Source: Rotaria sp. Silwood1 (taxonomy: Eukaryota > Rotifera > Eurotatoria > Philodinida > Philodinidae). From it: a stretch of 64,000 nucleotides of DNA. The DNA is taken from positions 573,298-637,297 of the forward strand of contig CAJNOP010000023.1 of assembly GCA_905250075.1 (NCBI GenBank). Direction: 5' to 3'. A program made the position numbers and the translations under genes. Positions 27,615-39,800 of this stretch are shown here, piece by piece. The notes below the pieces were generated by a model. That model saw only the letters and a list, made by a program, of their open reading frames with translations. It was not told where the DNA came from and searched no databases. The stretch's first letter is position 1. Each line of letters opens with the position of its first letter.

Positions 27615-28857
27615 TAGAGTCCTGCGCGGGTTTGATTTTTCGAACCCGCACCCGACCCGAGGTCTTTTAGTCGTACCCGTGCCCGACCCGACCCGACAAG
27701 ACTCAACCCGACCCCGACCCGACCCGACAAGGTTCAACCCGAGCCCGACCCGACCCGAGAGATTTAAATTCATTTATTTTATAAAGATACATCAGTTTAT
27801 TGCAATATTAAGCATAAAAAATGATAGAAGCTTTATAGCAATAAAAAACACATAGATAATCCTGATTGCAAAAAAAACCATCACAACTCAGTATGATCAC
27901 ATTTCCATTCAAATACATACATTTCAAACAGTTAAGATCGATAATGATCATAACAATAAGTATCGTACAAATATCAATAATACATCTTCAATTTATACAA
28001 AACAACTGAAAAATTTCGTAAAAAAAATAAGAGAGTCAAGTGATTCTGGTGATATTTGTTGACGTCGAACTTCAAGAATCCGACCTGTTTTACTGAATAT
28101 TCTTTCAGATACAGCAGAACCTGCAGGTACTGCTAAGAGAGAACATGCCAATAATGATAACCTAAGGAGAATCAAATTTAAATTAATTTATTGAATTTTT
28201 CTTGTGCATTTAAGGAGAATGATATAGTAATCAAGAAACTCACTTTTTGTATATGATAGAGTGTTTTTGCCACCGTTGTAAAAGTGATTCTCCTTTTGGG
28301 TATGGTATTTTCGCTTTAATATAATCATCTACTTTATCCATCGGCCTCTTATCATCATCGTCTGATGATGAGTCTACAAATGCATTAAAAGACTTGAGAA
28401 CATCGTGTACAGTGTCTATTTTAATACGTTTTTGATGTGTTGAGGAATTGTTGTTGGTACCTGTCTCTGTTGTTTCTTCATCGACTTGTTGATCTATACC
28501 TAGAGCTTTTAAAAGTATTCGTATATTTTTAATAACAGCATTACGTTCTGATTTCATTAGACTCTGAGAATCATTGATCAATAGAATTGAGTTTTATTAT
28601 TCTATGAGTTTAAGACGAACGAAAATAGAGGGCAAAAGCATACATACGCAAAAAAATCTGACCCGATAAAAACCCGACATTTTTTAATTTCAAACCCACA
28701 CCCGACCCGACCCGACGGCTGACAGACCCGTACCCGACCCGACCCGATAAGATTGAACCCGAGACCGCCCGCACCCGACAAGATTGAACCCGAACCCGCC
28801 CGCACCCGCGGGTCGGGCTCGGGTGCGGGTCGGGTCGGGTCGGGTTGCAGTACTCTA
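27615..28857 (-). mobile_element. hAT-superfamily DNA transposon, internally deleted
   Basis: The element is 1243 bp. Its ends are imperfect inverted repeats: TAGAGTCCTGC at the left (27615) and GCAGTACTCTA at the right (ending 28857), fitting the short hAT terminal consensus YARNG. Both ends are followed inside by GC-rich arrays of ACCCG/CCCGAC units (27630-27766 and 28656-28850), which stand out in AT-rich DNA and probably act as subterminal transposase-binding sites. Between them, on the minus strand, is only the C-terminal part of a transposase gene. The N-terminal DNA-binding region and most of the RNase H-like catalytic domain are absent, so the copy is non-autonomous. The perfect 8-bp duplication suggests a fairly recent insertion. 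Confidence 0.88.
27993..28581 (-). pseudogene. C-terminal remnant of a hAT transposase
   Basis: Two pieces, 28244-28581 and 27993-28161, joined by an apparent 82-nt intron (donor GTGAGT, acceptor CTTAG, phase 2) to read without a frameshift. The reading includes VDDYIKAKIPYPKGES, LLQRWQKHS and then LLAVPAGSAVSERIFSKTGR and ISPESLDSLIFF. The last part is the hAT C-terminal dimerisation region (family pattern 'xPAxSAxSERxFSxxGxxxxxRRxxLSPExxxxLxFL'). No start codon context or DDE catalytic region is present. Its use in vivo is unlikely unless it has been co-opted. Confidence 0.85.
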
Positions 28858-28865
28858 GCCTCCAT
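28858..28865. repeat. Target site duplication, right (GCCTCCAT)
   Basis: Exact copy of 27607-27614 on the other side of the element. Confidence 0.88.
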
Positions 28866-29199
28866 CAAATATATTCTTTAGATCTTAGAATTTAGACCGT
28901 TTGCAAGGTCTTTATTAGATGTAGAGTATTTGAAACTTAAAAATTTAAATGAAATATTCAACTAGTCTATTTAAAAATAGATGGTATTTCTGAACGTCAT
29001 GTACATATGAAAAACACTATGTCTCATGAAAAATTGTCTAGTGTTTTATAAACTTTTTTCATATTAAATTCGCTGATTCATTTCGTCAATAGAAACTTTT
29101 TTTGTGTGTAAAAAAAATAATAACGTCATTGTTATAAGAACACCTGTTATCTTTCTTTAAAGAAGATAACGTTCCTTCCATTCTCAAAAACACAAAAAT
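28866..29199. other. HPS1 upstream region
   Basis: A 334-bp AT-rich stretch between the transposon and the HPS1 start. Probable promoter and 5' UTR. A short inverted repeat around TAACG..TCTTTCTTTAAAGAAGA is visible at 29150-29170. The transposon thus sits about 340 bp from the start codon. Confidence 0.4.
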
Positions 29200-32100
29200 A
29201 TGGTCACACGTTGTTTATTTGGACTATTTGTTTTTGGAACAAATTCATCAGTTATTTATCGATTTTTAACTGATGATTTATATGAATATTTAAGACAACG
29301 TTTTAAAACTCGAGGTTATAAACTGAATGATGATCTTACAGAAGATAATCAAGTAAGATTATTGTAATTTTCCTAGATCATAAGTACATCTTTTAAATAA
29401 TAAAAGGTCAATAATAATAATAATAATAATGATGATGAACTTACGTTATCAATTGACGATGCTATATCGCAACATTTATCTGTATTGATCAGAGTTCATG
29501 AACAAACATCGTCACGTCATGATCCTATTCGTCGAATAACACTTCAGTCAGGTATACAAGTTTTTTTTGATCAGGTATAATTTAAAATATTTTCTAATTA
29601 TATCATCTATAAAGAGTTTTGTATGAGTAAAATTAGATTGCAGAAAATAATTTAATATGTATGACTGATAAATCATTCGATACAATAGTGGTACTTAAAG
29701 CCATTAATCTACTAAAAGCATTAATTAAATTTCATATTGGAGTTTTACCATTTATGTAAGTAATTATTTAATTTTCTTGTGTTAAGAACATTTATATTGA
29801 ATTGTTTCTTTGAAATAATTTTCTGTTGATAAAATGAAAAATAGAAAATATTAAACAGATAATTGTTACACAAAATGATCTCTCTTCCAAAGAATATATT
29901 ATATAGCTTTGTCATATCGTGAATTATGATGAAAAAGAATGCAATAACTCATTCGTATGCCATTCATCTTTTCTCTAAACATAGGGTATTATATTGCAAT
30001 AAATACTTTCTCATGAATAATATAAATAAATCTGATAAATAAACTAATTTTTGACCTACAAAAAACTGTTCAACTCATATGTTGGCAGCAATATGTATCT
30101 CTTAAAAGACAAGATCAGCGGCTACATACTTTTTACAGAATACATTTAAACAAAACGGATTCATGACAATCACGAATGAAGTTTAAAAACTATTATTTTT
30201 AATGATAACTATCCATTCTATTATCATTATTTAACATTCATCACTAACCATTCGAATGTAGAAAATACTCTGATTTTGTTGTCCTACATTTCTGTAGAGA
30301 GTCAACATGATTTTTAAAATAGACATTACAATGTTGCTGATCAATTAATAAATCGAATATCTGCTTCGTTACAATATTTTCTCAACAATATAACAACTAA
30401 TCAATCTATTCTGTTCGAAGTATGATATATTTTATTAATTAACTTATACTCATTATTTTCTTTAAAAACAAAACAAATTAGAGTTGTGAATATCTTCATA
30501 TCAATCCATTAATTCGAGAACAATGCCGTCAAATCTGTACTATTATCAGTAATGATGTACAAAATTGGCTTAAAGTTCCTCGAAAAACAATACTTATCAC
30601 ATGTAATGATAAGATTGTTCATATGTATCTAAGGTAAAGAAAAATTAATCTATAAAACAAAAAAAAAAGAAATTATCATTTCATTTTAACCAACATAACT
30701 GAAATAATTAGTATGAATTACTTATTTTCAGTGCTGATCAAAGTCGTCCAAATAACGCTGATATTTTTCTTCTAGTACTGAATAACACTAGTCGATCATT
30801 ACGAAAACAATTTGAATCACAAAAAAAATTCTCCAATGTAATGAATCATAAATTTCAAAAACAAATAAATAATCAGAATCAAAACTTAACAAATTCATCA
30901 AGAAGTGCAGCTTATAGCCTTCAATATTCATCAGCTGCCGAACGAGTAAATCATTGTTTTTTGAAAAGAAATGAATATTCATTGTATTAAATAGGCTCAA
31001 TCATGTCCAAATTTTCGTTCATCAGATCTCACAGCATCAAATGAAAAATATGAAATAATTCATCGAAGTGAAGTAGTATTTCTTAGAACATCAAATAAAG
31101 TTATTGCACCTTTTACATTATTTACGATACCAGTAACCGATAATATTTCAGTACTTATTCTTGTCGAAGTAAGTCTTCTATATTTGTTCATATAAAATAC
31201 ATCGACTTGAACGAGTTAACATTTGAAATAAGTTGTTATTTTTTATTCTGTGAAACATCATTTAAAAGGCGTAGTAAAGTACATAGGATAGAAATTTGTA
31301 CTTCTCTCATCTCCTTCCATAGACTGTGACAGATATTGTTGATATCCAATCATAGATCATATATCAATAATGCCTCATTAAAATATATGAACTACTTCCT
31401 TATTATATTTCTGAAGGATTAAATATAAGAATTGCGAAGAAATATGTCTCAAAATAGATAGAATAAAATAATTTTTTTATGATTAGCAAGAGCAACTACA
31501 TGGTATTCCATATACAAATCCTGCAGGGATTACGTTAACAGCTTTTTTTGAATGTGACACAATAAAGTGTTCTATCAATGAGAATATTACAAAGTAGTAT
31601 TACTTAACATAAGTGAGAAACACTATCTTATTAATAGTAAACTATTATGCTAATTGATTAAATTATGAAGATAATAAATTAAGATTTTAGTAAAGTGCCT
31701 TCAATAGTCTACTCGGTTTATTTCACTAAAAACGTGATCAGATTATGTTCTCTACTGATAATATTGCATCATATGCATTATTTATTCAAAAAAAATTCTC
31801 AATTTTTATCGATATTCAATGTTGACGTGAATTGTTTTAAATTTTAGTGGGAAAATAGTGCAGTATGTTCTAATTTATATGAACTTATTCGTCATCTTGA
31901 TTCATATACTACTCATGGTTTATTTCCATATAATAAATTAAGTCCACAAGTTAAATCTGTCGAAAGTAGTGCAGCTGTTCGACGATATGTATTAAGTTTA
32001 TCAATTTCGACATACATCAAGAAAAACCATCATATTTCATTTTTTTGTCGCATAGTTTGAACATGTTGGTCATCCATCAAATATTTTAACAGATATATTA

Positions 32101-34396
32101 AATAAAGCATACAGATTACATAAATCATCAACAAAAACACGTGTTAATAATGATGAAAGACATCGAAAGTAATAAAATAATAAGAAAAGAAAAATCTTTT
32201 ATAATTTTATAATTTCTTTTTTAGTGGTCTTCGTATTCTTCGTCATTTAACTGAAATGAGTCGTTTATCAACAGATGCATTTCGTCATTTATTTTTTGAT
32301 TCTGATGAATATGCTCGTCGAAGTGGTATTGATACTGACAAAGATCAAGAATCTGATGTACAAATGGATGGGGTTGGTCCAAGTGAAACAAAACTTCGTA
32401 AAAATGAATATGATACTTCACCAATGACAAAAATACTTCGCAAAAAAATTATATTACGATTAGAAGATTGGTTTTCATTCATTGAAATTAAATCACAACG
32501 AAATATAACAATAAATGTGTTCGTAGAAAAAAGAAAACCAAGTTCTTATGTTTTGTTCTCTCTGAAAAAAAAATAATTTTAGTTTTAATAATGAATTTCC
32601 TGGCCTTGTTCATTTTGTTGTTGTTGATCGTTTACGTGGACAAATTTGTACACCAACACTTATTATTAATGATTATCAACAACAGTCATTAACAAATACT
32701 TGTTTCAATGAATTTGAATATATTTTAGAAAAAAAAGTTTGAATATTATCAAAGGACATTTTCTTAATCTTTTATTATTTAGATATTAGCATTTGAATTT
32801 GAGTGTCTTTCAGCACTTCAACATGGTTTTACATCATATACAATGTCTGATGAACATTTTACTTATAATTATACATTACGTTTACAAGAGAGTAATGTAT
32901 GTTTTAGAGAATATTGATATAGATATTGGAGTGAAAGAAATAAGTATTGTATAAATAGAAAGACAGAGACTTTGAAAGAGTTTGATCTTCAATTGAATTT
33001 GAAAATCGATTGACATGAATTTTGATCCAAGAAACTTTCGATCTGAACTCAAATTCCTTTCATTAGCTCTCCTAGAAACTCGAAGTACTATAGAAGTTGT
33101 GTAAACTCCGTAGTGATTTGTGATATGTATTTTCAATAGAACATAATGCTCAGCTAGATGACAAACTCCATCGTGTATGAGTATATACTTGTACTAATTC
33201 ACCTTGGATATTGTGGATTCCTAAGTAGTTCATTGGTTCAGTAATCTAACCATTGATTGAATAACGAATGACTCTAACTACAGTATTTCAACGACGAAAT
33301 TTATATTCTGTTTTTTGTGTCCTGACACATAATATCATCTTTCGAAATTTAATTTACTGACTAAAATGCTACAATTGTATTGTGATCTAAATTGATGCCG
33401 ATTAACACTAAACCATTTTGATGAATAGAACCTTGTAACTGTAAGTTTGATCTGAATGTATACTGCTGATAAGTTAGTTTGTAATGAAAATGAAGATTAG
33501 CCCTATGAGATGTACCAAATATTCATAGAAGTAAGAGTTGTTATAAGGATTAATGAGAGAAACTCAGATTCAAGCCGAATATTGCGCCCAAAATTTGGAC
33601 CTTTCTGAAAATCCAACAATGTTACATTGAATAAAAACAAATACTATTCTTGATTACGAAATATTTTTCATTTGTTAATTTTAGTTGAACATTGTTGATA
33701 TGGATCGATATAAAAAAAGTGAACAATTTTATCAATTTTGAATATTTAATTGTTAGAATTTTCTTTAGACAAAAGTAAAGATAACTGTTTCGAAAAGATG
33801 AAACGACATATATTAGTTAAACTAGAACGGCAAAGTGTATGATTCGAATTAGTGTCTAAATTGAAAATTTAAATTTTTTACAACAAGTAATCATATAGTA
33901 AAATCTTTTTGACTCTTGAAACAATAACATATTATACAACATGATGGAGATATTAATCGATCTGATCATAGAGATTTCATTTTCGAATAGCCACATATTA
34001 TTTAAGATTTCGTTAGAAGATATTATTTTAAGAAACATCTATAAGAATATTTCGTTTTGGTTTTCATTAATTTAATTACACCAAGTCTTCTTTTTTTGTG
34101 TTAGGGTGCTTCGATGCGACTTTATAAAGCTTTTGTACAATCACAGCCGCCTGGTGTTCTACATTTTGATTTCTATAAGTAATAATTAGTTTATTAGACA
34201 TTGTTCTAATATGTATCATATTTGTCTTTTTATTCCTATTAGAGCATTGGCAAATGAATATTATCCATGGCTAACTTATCAATCGTCAGTTATGTGTTTT
34301 GAATTGATTTCTGTTCATTTATGTGTTGTGCCACCAAGGATTGTGCGTGAACAATGCGAACATCTTTGGCCGAAACTAATGGAACTTGATGAGTAG
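29200..34396 (+). CDS. HPS1: HPS1 homologue, BLOC-3 subunit
   Basis: Fourteen exons: 29200-29352, 29407-29574, 29637-29755, 30323-30419, 30482-30633, 30732-30945, 30995-31168, 31848-31988, 32056-32168, 32225-32518, 32583-32736, 32783-32896, 34105-34178, 34243-34396. Phases close to 2121 nt, 706 aa; the human protein is about 700 aa. In vertebrates HPS1 and HPS4 form BLOC-3, the exchange factor for Rab32/Rab38 in lysosome-related organelle formation. The match is clear at the C-terminal half: LEDWFSFIEIKSQRNIT, then EFPGLVHFVVVDRLRGQ, and near the end CFELISVHLCVVPPRIV, each lining up with HPS1 as I remember it. The N-terminal half starts MVTRCLFGLFVFGTN, the expected longin-like strand. A poly-Asn run (AAT repeat at 29410-29430) sits in exon 2. 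The exon 10 donor (GTTCGT) is unusual but keeps the alignment gap-free. Confidence 0.93.
32897..34104 (+). other. Longest HPS1 intron (intron 12)
   Basis: A 1.2-kb intron, far longer than its neighbours. No exon or mobile-element end recognised. Open frames on the minus strand here (32882-33136, 33856-34038) are low-complexity. Confidence 0.6.
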
Positions 34397-34509
34397 ACTC
34401 AAACACAATGAATTATATGAAAGGATTAGCATTCAATGAGTGATGTTTTTTAAACAATAAGAAAAGAAAACAATTTCATTTCATATTTTTATTTTCTTTC
34501 TTTTGAAAC

Positions 34510-34515
34510 AATAAA
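34510..34515 (+). terminator. Probable HPS1 polyadenylation signal AATAAA
   Basis: AATAAA 114 nt after the HPS1 stop and only 36 nt before the next gene's ATG. Other A-rich hexamers lie nearby, so the site used is not certain. Confidence 0.45.
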
Positions 34516-34550
34516 TTCACATTTTTACATTTGAATAAAACAAGAAAACG

Positions 34551-36254
34551 ATGACTGCTACTTTTATAATTGTATTGGTTATATTGTTCAGTATTCTTAC
34601 ACGTAAGTTAGTCATTATACAAGATCCTCTTAATATGATACTATTCCTAAAAATTTTTTATTGTAAAACTGAAACTTCTATCGACCAAGCATTGGAAACA
34701 TGTAATGATACCGACTAGAATAAACAGCCATGGTCTTCTATTATATAAATTCACAGCATTTCTTCAAAAGGTGACATTCTATTGCGAACTATTTTTTTGC
34801 AAACTTCTACTGAGAAACTTAAGAGTTCTTGAAAAACTTTTATGACACTCAAACAGGCGTCTTTTTCAATTAATGAGAGAACTTCCTGAACTCATACTCG
34901 TCGTTTAAGTTCATATTGAATTTACAAAGAAGTCTCTATAAGACTAGAAAAATTCTAAAAGCATCTGTGCTCATGGACCTCTGGAATCGAGTTATGGCCG
35001 TTTTACTAAGTTTTTGACCCATTTTTATATATATTTGTTGAAAAATCAAATTATGAAATTTGGACATCTTGACAAAAAAAAACATTCTTTTCAGCTGAAA
35101 CTTTTGAAATATCCTATTAGTCATTTGACACGTTTATGAGCGAAATATCAGATCAAAATATCGTCATTTGAGTTTTTAGTACATACCTAAAGTTGAATCA
35201 AAAATTCAGTAAAACACTCATAAAATGACTTTACAGGCTTACGGGCCTGAACCTTTTTAGAACTCTTCTTAGCTTTGCTGAAACATCATTATCAATCCAA
35301 TAAAATGTTCAAACGACGGGTATGAGATCAGAGAGCTTCCTCATCAATGCAAGAAAAACATGGTATTTACTCGAAAAATAGAAAATTATATTTCACAAAA
35401 ATGGTTTTTTTTTTATAAACCGAGTTTTAGATGCTAGTTCTTATCCAAAAGAAAATCACTAGACTTTTGAAAAAGACTGGTGGATAAACCATGGCAGTCC
35501 ATTCTTGGAGGAAGAGAGGAAAGTTAATTACGTGAAAATTCTACATAGTTTTTTTAATGCGACTCATCGTGCAGTATCAATGATCTAAGAGAACATTGAA
35601 AAAAGTGATTTTCAATCGAGTTGTCTGTGTTGTAAATAAATTTATACTATTTCAATGTTGCCACATTTGAGAAATTCTGAAGGAAGTACAAATGTTTACT
35701 AATTTATACTGAAACAAAAACACATTCTTCTTGAATGTAAATAATGAATGAATTCGAACTAAATTTACTCGTGTACAAACAATTCTTTATATCAGATATA
35801 AATTTCTTCGTTAATTATATACTATAATTTTCTTTGAAATATTTTCAATAGAAATCAGACCAGTACAGACTATCGCTTGCTATACATGTATTGATTGTGA
35901 TGATCCATTCGATGCTAATTCACCTAATGTCACTCAAAGTTTAGCATCATGTTATTATTGTTATGTAAGAAGACTTTCTATATTTTATTATTCTTCAATT
36001 TTATTGACTATATTTGTCTTCATTAGAAATTAACTATATTTATGGCCTATGCTCCACATTATATTATTAAAGATTGTGTTCAAACATGTACTCCAACAAA
36101 TGCTATGTGGGGTGGTTCATCTATTGAAGTAAATTGTTGTACATCATCATTATGCAACAATGCACTAGGATTATATTTTCAATATACATGGAAAAATCGA
36201 TTTTTGCTTACAATAATTCCAAGTCTTTTTATGAAACTTTTATCCACAATATAA
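34551..36254 (+). CDS. Ly6/uPAR (LU) domain protein, probably GPI-anchored
   Basis: Three exons: 34551-34602, 35852-35964, 36027-36254; 130 aa. The N-terminus MTATFIIVLVILFSILT is a signal peptide. The mature part has the three-finger cysteine pattern: CYTCIDCDD, SCYYCY, DCVQTC and the closing CCTSSLCNN, the family's C-terminal 'CCxxxxCN' box. A hydrophobic C-terminus (FLLTIIPSLFMKLLSTI) fits a GPI-anchor signal. LU proteins act at the cell surface as receptors or modulators; the specific partner cannot be told. Intron 1 is 1.25 kb and holds a diverged dispersed repeat. The start lies 154 bp after the HPS1 stop on the same strand, and the stop is 32 bp from that of a convergent paralogue. Confidence 0.85.
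34930..35290 (+). repeat. Diverged dispersed repeat, copy 1
   Basis: Lies in intron 1 of the plus-strand LU gene. It shares an ordered series of blocks with 60950-61350, for example ATTCTTTTCAGCTGAAACTT here and ACTCTTTTCAACTGAAACTT there, then a GAAATAT/CAAGATAT block, GTCATTxxA, and near the end CCTTTTTAGAACTCTTCTTA against CCTTTTAAGTCTTCTCTAA. No coding capacity or clear termini, so the class is unknown. Confidence 0.55.
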
Positions 36255-36286
36255 GAAAATAATTTTTGTATCATTCAATGAAAATT

Positions 36287-36826
36287 TTAATAAAAGCTTT
36301 GTATAACATTTAAAATGATAAATATAAAAAGCATAATACGAGATATCAATGGAAATGTTATCATTGAACTTGTATTACAAAGATTTGAAGTACAACAAGT
36401 GCTTATAACTGATCCTCCGCCAAATGTTTGAAATGTTTCAATACAAGCTGGAACACATTTACGAACTACATAGCTATAAGGAGCATAAGCAATATTAATT
36501 GCCAATTTCTAAAACGGATAAAAAATGAATCAAATAATTTCTGAAAATTCAAATAAAATATATCCTTAAATATTCTTACATAGCATGAATTACATGACGA
36601 TAAAACAGAAACCGAGCTTGTACTTTGAAATGGATCAGTACAATTCGTGCATTCATAACAATTAACAGTAACGTATTGAGATGAAGTTTTATCTTAAAAA
36701 TAAAACAAAAAAAAAAGTTCAATTAAAATATAATCTTTAATTTATTGCTTTTTACTGACCAGTACAAAGTAGAATTATTAAAAAGAAAATAAACACATGA
36801 CACCAGTATAAATTCAAATTGACCAT
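36287..36826 (-). CDS. Second Ly6/uPAR (LU) domain protein, convergent paralogue
   Basis: Three exons on the minus strand: 36760-36826, 36580-36692, 36287-36508; 133 aa. It begins MVNLNLYWCHVFIFFLIILL, a signal peptide, followed by CYECTNCTD, SCNSCY, KCVPAC and CCTSNLCNT, and ends in a hydrophobic segment (ISRIMLFIFIILNVI) consistent with a GPI signal. The middle exon is 113 nt, exactly as in the neighbour at 34551-36254, both genes use the same phases (1, then 0), and exon 3 starts KLxIxxAYAPxxxxxxCV in both. They are therefore duplicates in inverted orientation. Its introns are short (67 and 71 nt). Confidence 0.87.
36289..36294 (+). terminator. AATAAA signal of the plus-strand LU gene, inside the minus-strand LU gene
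   Basis: AATAAA begins 35 nt after the plus-strand stop codon and overlaps the last codons of the convergent gene, so cleavage downstream would make the two mRNAs complementary at their 3' ends. Confidence 0.5.
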
Positions 36827-39800
36827 GGTTTCTTTTTTTTTCTCTATTTTTTGAATTAGTATTAAAGTAGACAAAGCGAACGAAAACGTTTCGGTTTATG
36901 TATGTTTGTATTTATACAAGTGATTGAATGTCAATAATGCAACCATTTTATTCTTTAACGACAAGAAAAAAAAATTCTAAAAGCTGCATTAACACTTCAT
37001 CAATCGACTATGCCAGCTTGCTTTTTGCTACCTACGCAATCATTTGAGAGATGATTGTTTTTTTCTAATCTCAAAAATAAGAAAATAAATATGCTGATCA
37101 AAAGAATGAAACAATGCCATACTTTTTCTACTGCCTAGATATTTTTAATTTAATTGTATTTGATAAACATGATAAACATTGTTTTAATTCTACTGAAAAT
37201 GATATTTCAAATACAAATAATACATTGAAATATAAAATTCAATGTTGATTCGTCATTTATTTTTCTCATAAGACTCATCATAAGAGTTTTCTTTTTATTG
37301 ATCATTCAGTTTTTATATAATAGATTTTTCGCATGTAGGAATAATCAATGAATTATAAACAACGCTTAAAACATAACAATTCCATATGACGATTTGACAA
37401 TCGAACGAATATTTTTGTTGTTGTATTTTTTTTTTAACGATAGACTTTCATTATGTGATGTGTTATTGACATATAATGCGATAGCACAGATTATGGGCTA
37501 GAAGAAATGAGAAAATTACTTATTCAATCATTATTATAAATTCTCTGCAAGTACTTTGTTTATTTTGGTAGATAAAGCTTCACGTGATAATAGATGTTAA
37601 ATATTTCAATAAATTACCAACACTTATTGAACCAATAGCTTTTATTATTAATGAAAGTACTGTTGTTTGCGAAAACTTTTCTGTATTCTTCGTAAGCTTA
37701 TTGCTTTTAATTCATTGCAGAAAAAAAATGTGATTTATAATTGTGAGTGAATTTCTATGCTGTACGATTGATATTTTTACTTTTATAACGTTTTAATTTA
37801 TTAAAAAAGACACTAATATATCTCTAAAACTCAATTCTTTTCTTTGTTTTCGAATAATATGTGATTTAAAACATTTTCATTGTCATTGATTTAGAGAACA
37901 TGACTAGAACAAGATATCTTAAAATACTTTCAATCTCTCTCTGCATATAAAGTGATGATAATAAAGATTGTTAACTATATATTCTTAACGATTTTCAATG
38001 GCTAAAATTATATTGAGAACTTTATTTACTTCAATATTTATTCCGATCTTATACATCGCTAATTGAAATGTTTCCTTATTAATATTAGGACCTAAAATAT
38101 ATTTTTCGTGTTTATAGTATAAAGCTGTTTGCTCATATATTTATTCTATAATTTATTTTATTGTTAATCAAATTAATCATATTCGATATAAATGTTCATA
38201 GATTAATTCAATTTTTATCATAAAAAATGAATTTGATTTAGTGGTTGAGTCTCCTACAAAAATCATTAAGTTGCTCCTAACGAAATGAGACGATCGTAAA
38301 TTACAAACAAAGAAAATATCTTCGTTTCGGCTTCAAATGAGAGTGAAACCCGTGTCTAGAAATTTTTCTGGCTTTGCAAGTAATCTGATTAAAAGATATT
38401 GCAGACATTAATATATTTATCGTTAAAACTATGTATAGTATAAGTAATAAAACGAGAAGAGTAGTTTTGTTATTAATGTTATCTTGTGAGATAATATTTC
38501 GAGCAAGATCTAGACTTGCAAAATTGATATTGACTTATTTTTGATCGATTTGAAACAGATTTCAGTTATAAATTCATATATACTGCAAAGATTAGTAAAA
38601 AAAACATGGTTCTCAGTTATTTTGTTATTTTTAATCAAAATAAAAATTTTATTAGTTTTTTTTTTTCTTGACAATACAACAATTACAATCAATGAATGAT
38701 TTATTTAGAAATTCAAATATACTTCTTAAACTTATAATATCAAGTTAGAAATCAGATAACATTCAAGATTAAAATAAAAGTGAATTATTTTACTTTTAAA
38801 TATATTGATGATATATTTTTCTTTGCTTTCTATTTTGAGATATTATTATTTATTATTTACAAAGAAATCTTAAATTTCAAAGAAAAAAAAAAGGCATTTG
38901 ATAGTTTTGTTCCTTTCTTTGGAAAGAAAAAAGAGACATTTACAAATCTAATATTAAATTTAACCTTGGCTATTATTTCATATTTATACTTGATTAATAG
39001 AGTGAAATATGAGTTTGAAAAAAATAATGAAAATGTTCTTGACTGATTTTGATTGTACTGTGGAATTTTATCAAGACTAATTATTTTCTTTTTAGTTCAC
39101 AAATAAATCTATATTCGAAAATAAGTGATTGTTTCATACATTCTTTTTAGTTTCATAAGCAATAATCAAATAGAATGCAAGGAAAATTCTCAATTACTTG
39201 AGAGAAAAACGAAAATTTTCCGTATTGAACATGTATGTTTGTTATAAACATTCAATATTCTTCTTTTCTCGAATCAATCTTGATGAAAATCAGAAAGAAT
39301 CAAAAAGATTCATTTATAAGACTTAATACTAAAACTTGTTTGATTCTATTTGTCTTAGGGTTATCTCGGTTTCTATCGGCACAATAATAACTATTTGTTT
39401 ATTCGTATACATTGAATGAATAATTATGAAAAAGAAAATAAGATATTGATGTATTAATGAATTTTAATACTTGTTACTAAAATAATATTTTCCTAGACAT
39501 ATAACCAAGGTTTTAATAATATTAACAGAAAATCTAATCTATATTTGTATTGTTAAAAAAACTTCTACATTTTCTTACGTTAGATTCTTGTCTTATAATA
39601 AAATAAAACATGTTATATTTTAACAATATCATTCTTTTTTATTTTTTTTTTGAAATAGCAGATGAATATATCTAAAATCTAATTAGAATAAAATCAATTA
39701 GTTTTTTTTTCATTTAATGCGAGTTACTTAAAGATAGTTTCTATTCGAAATAAATGAACTATTGATCTATCAATGCCATTACGATCAACCAGTTTTGTTC

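Noticed and set aside
27556..27855. Arg/Pro/Asp-rich and Gly/Arg/Val-rich frames over the GC-rich arrays (also 28602-28868)
   Set aside because: They are translations of the CCCGAC repeat arrays of the hAT element, open in several frames because the repeat lacks stops.
32056..32168. HPS1 region considered instead as HPS4 or an NPRL-type protein
   Set aside because: The later exons (FIEIKSQRNIT, EFPGLVHF, CFELISVHL) match HPS1 in order and spacing, and the total length agrees with HPS1.
38780..39046. 88-codon plus-strand frame in the 4.2-kb intergenic region
   Set aside because: Phe/Lys/Ile/Asn-rich low-complexity translation typical of AT-rich non-coding DNA, with no motif.
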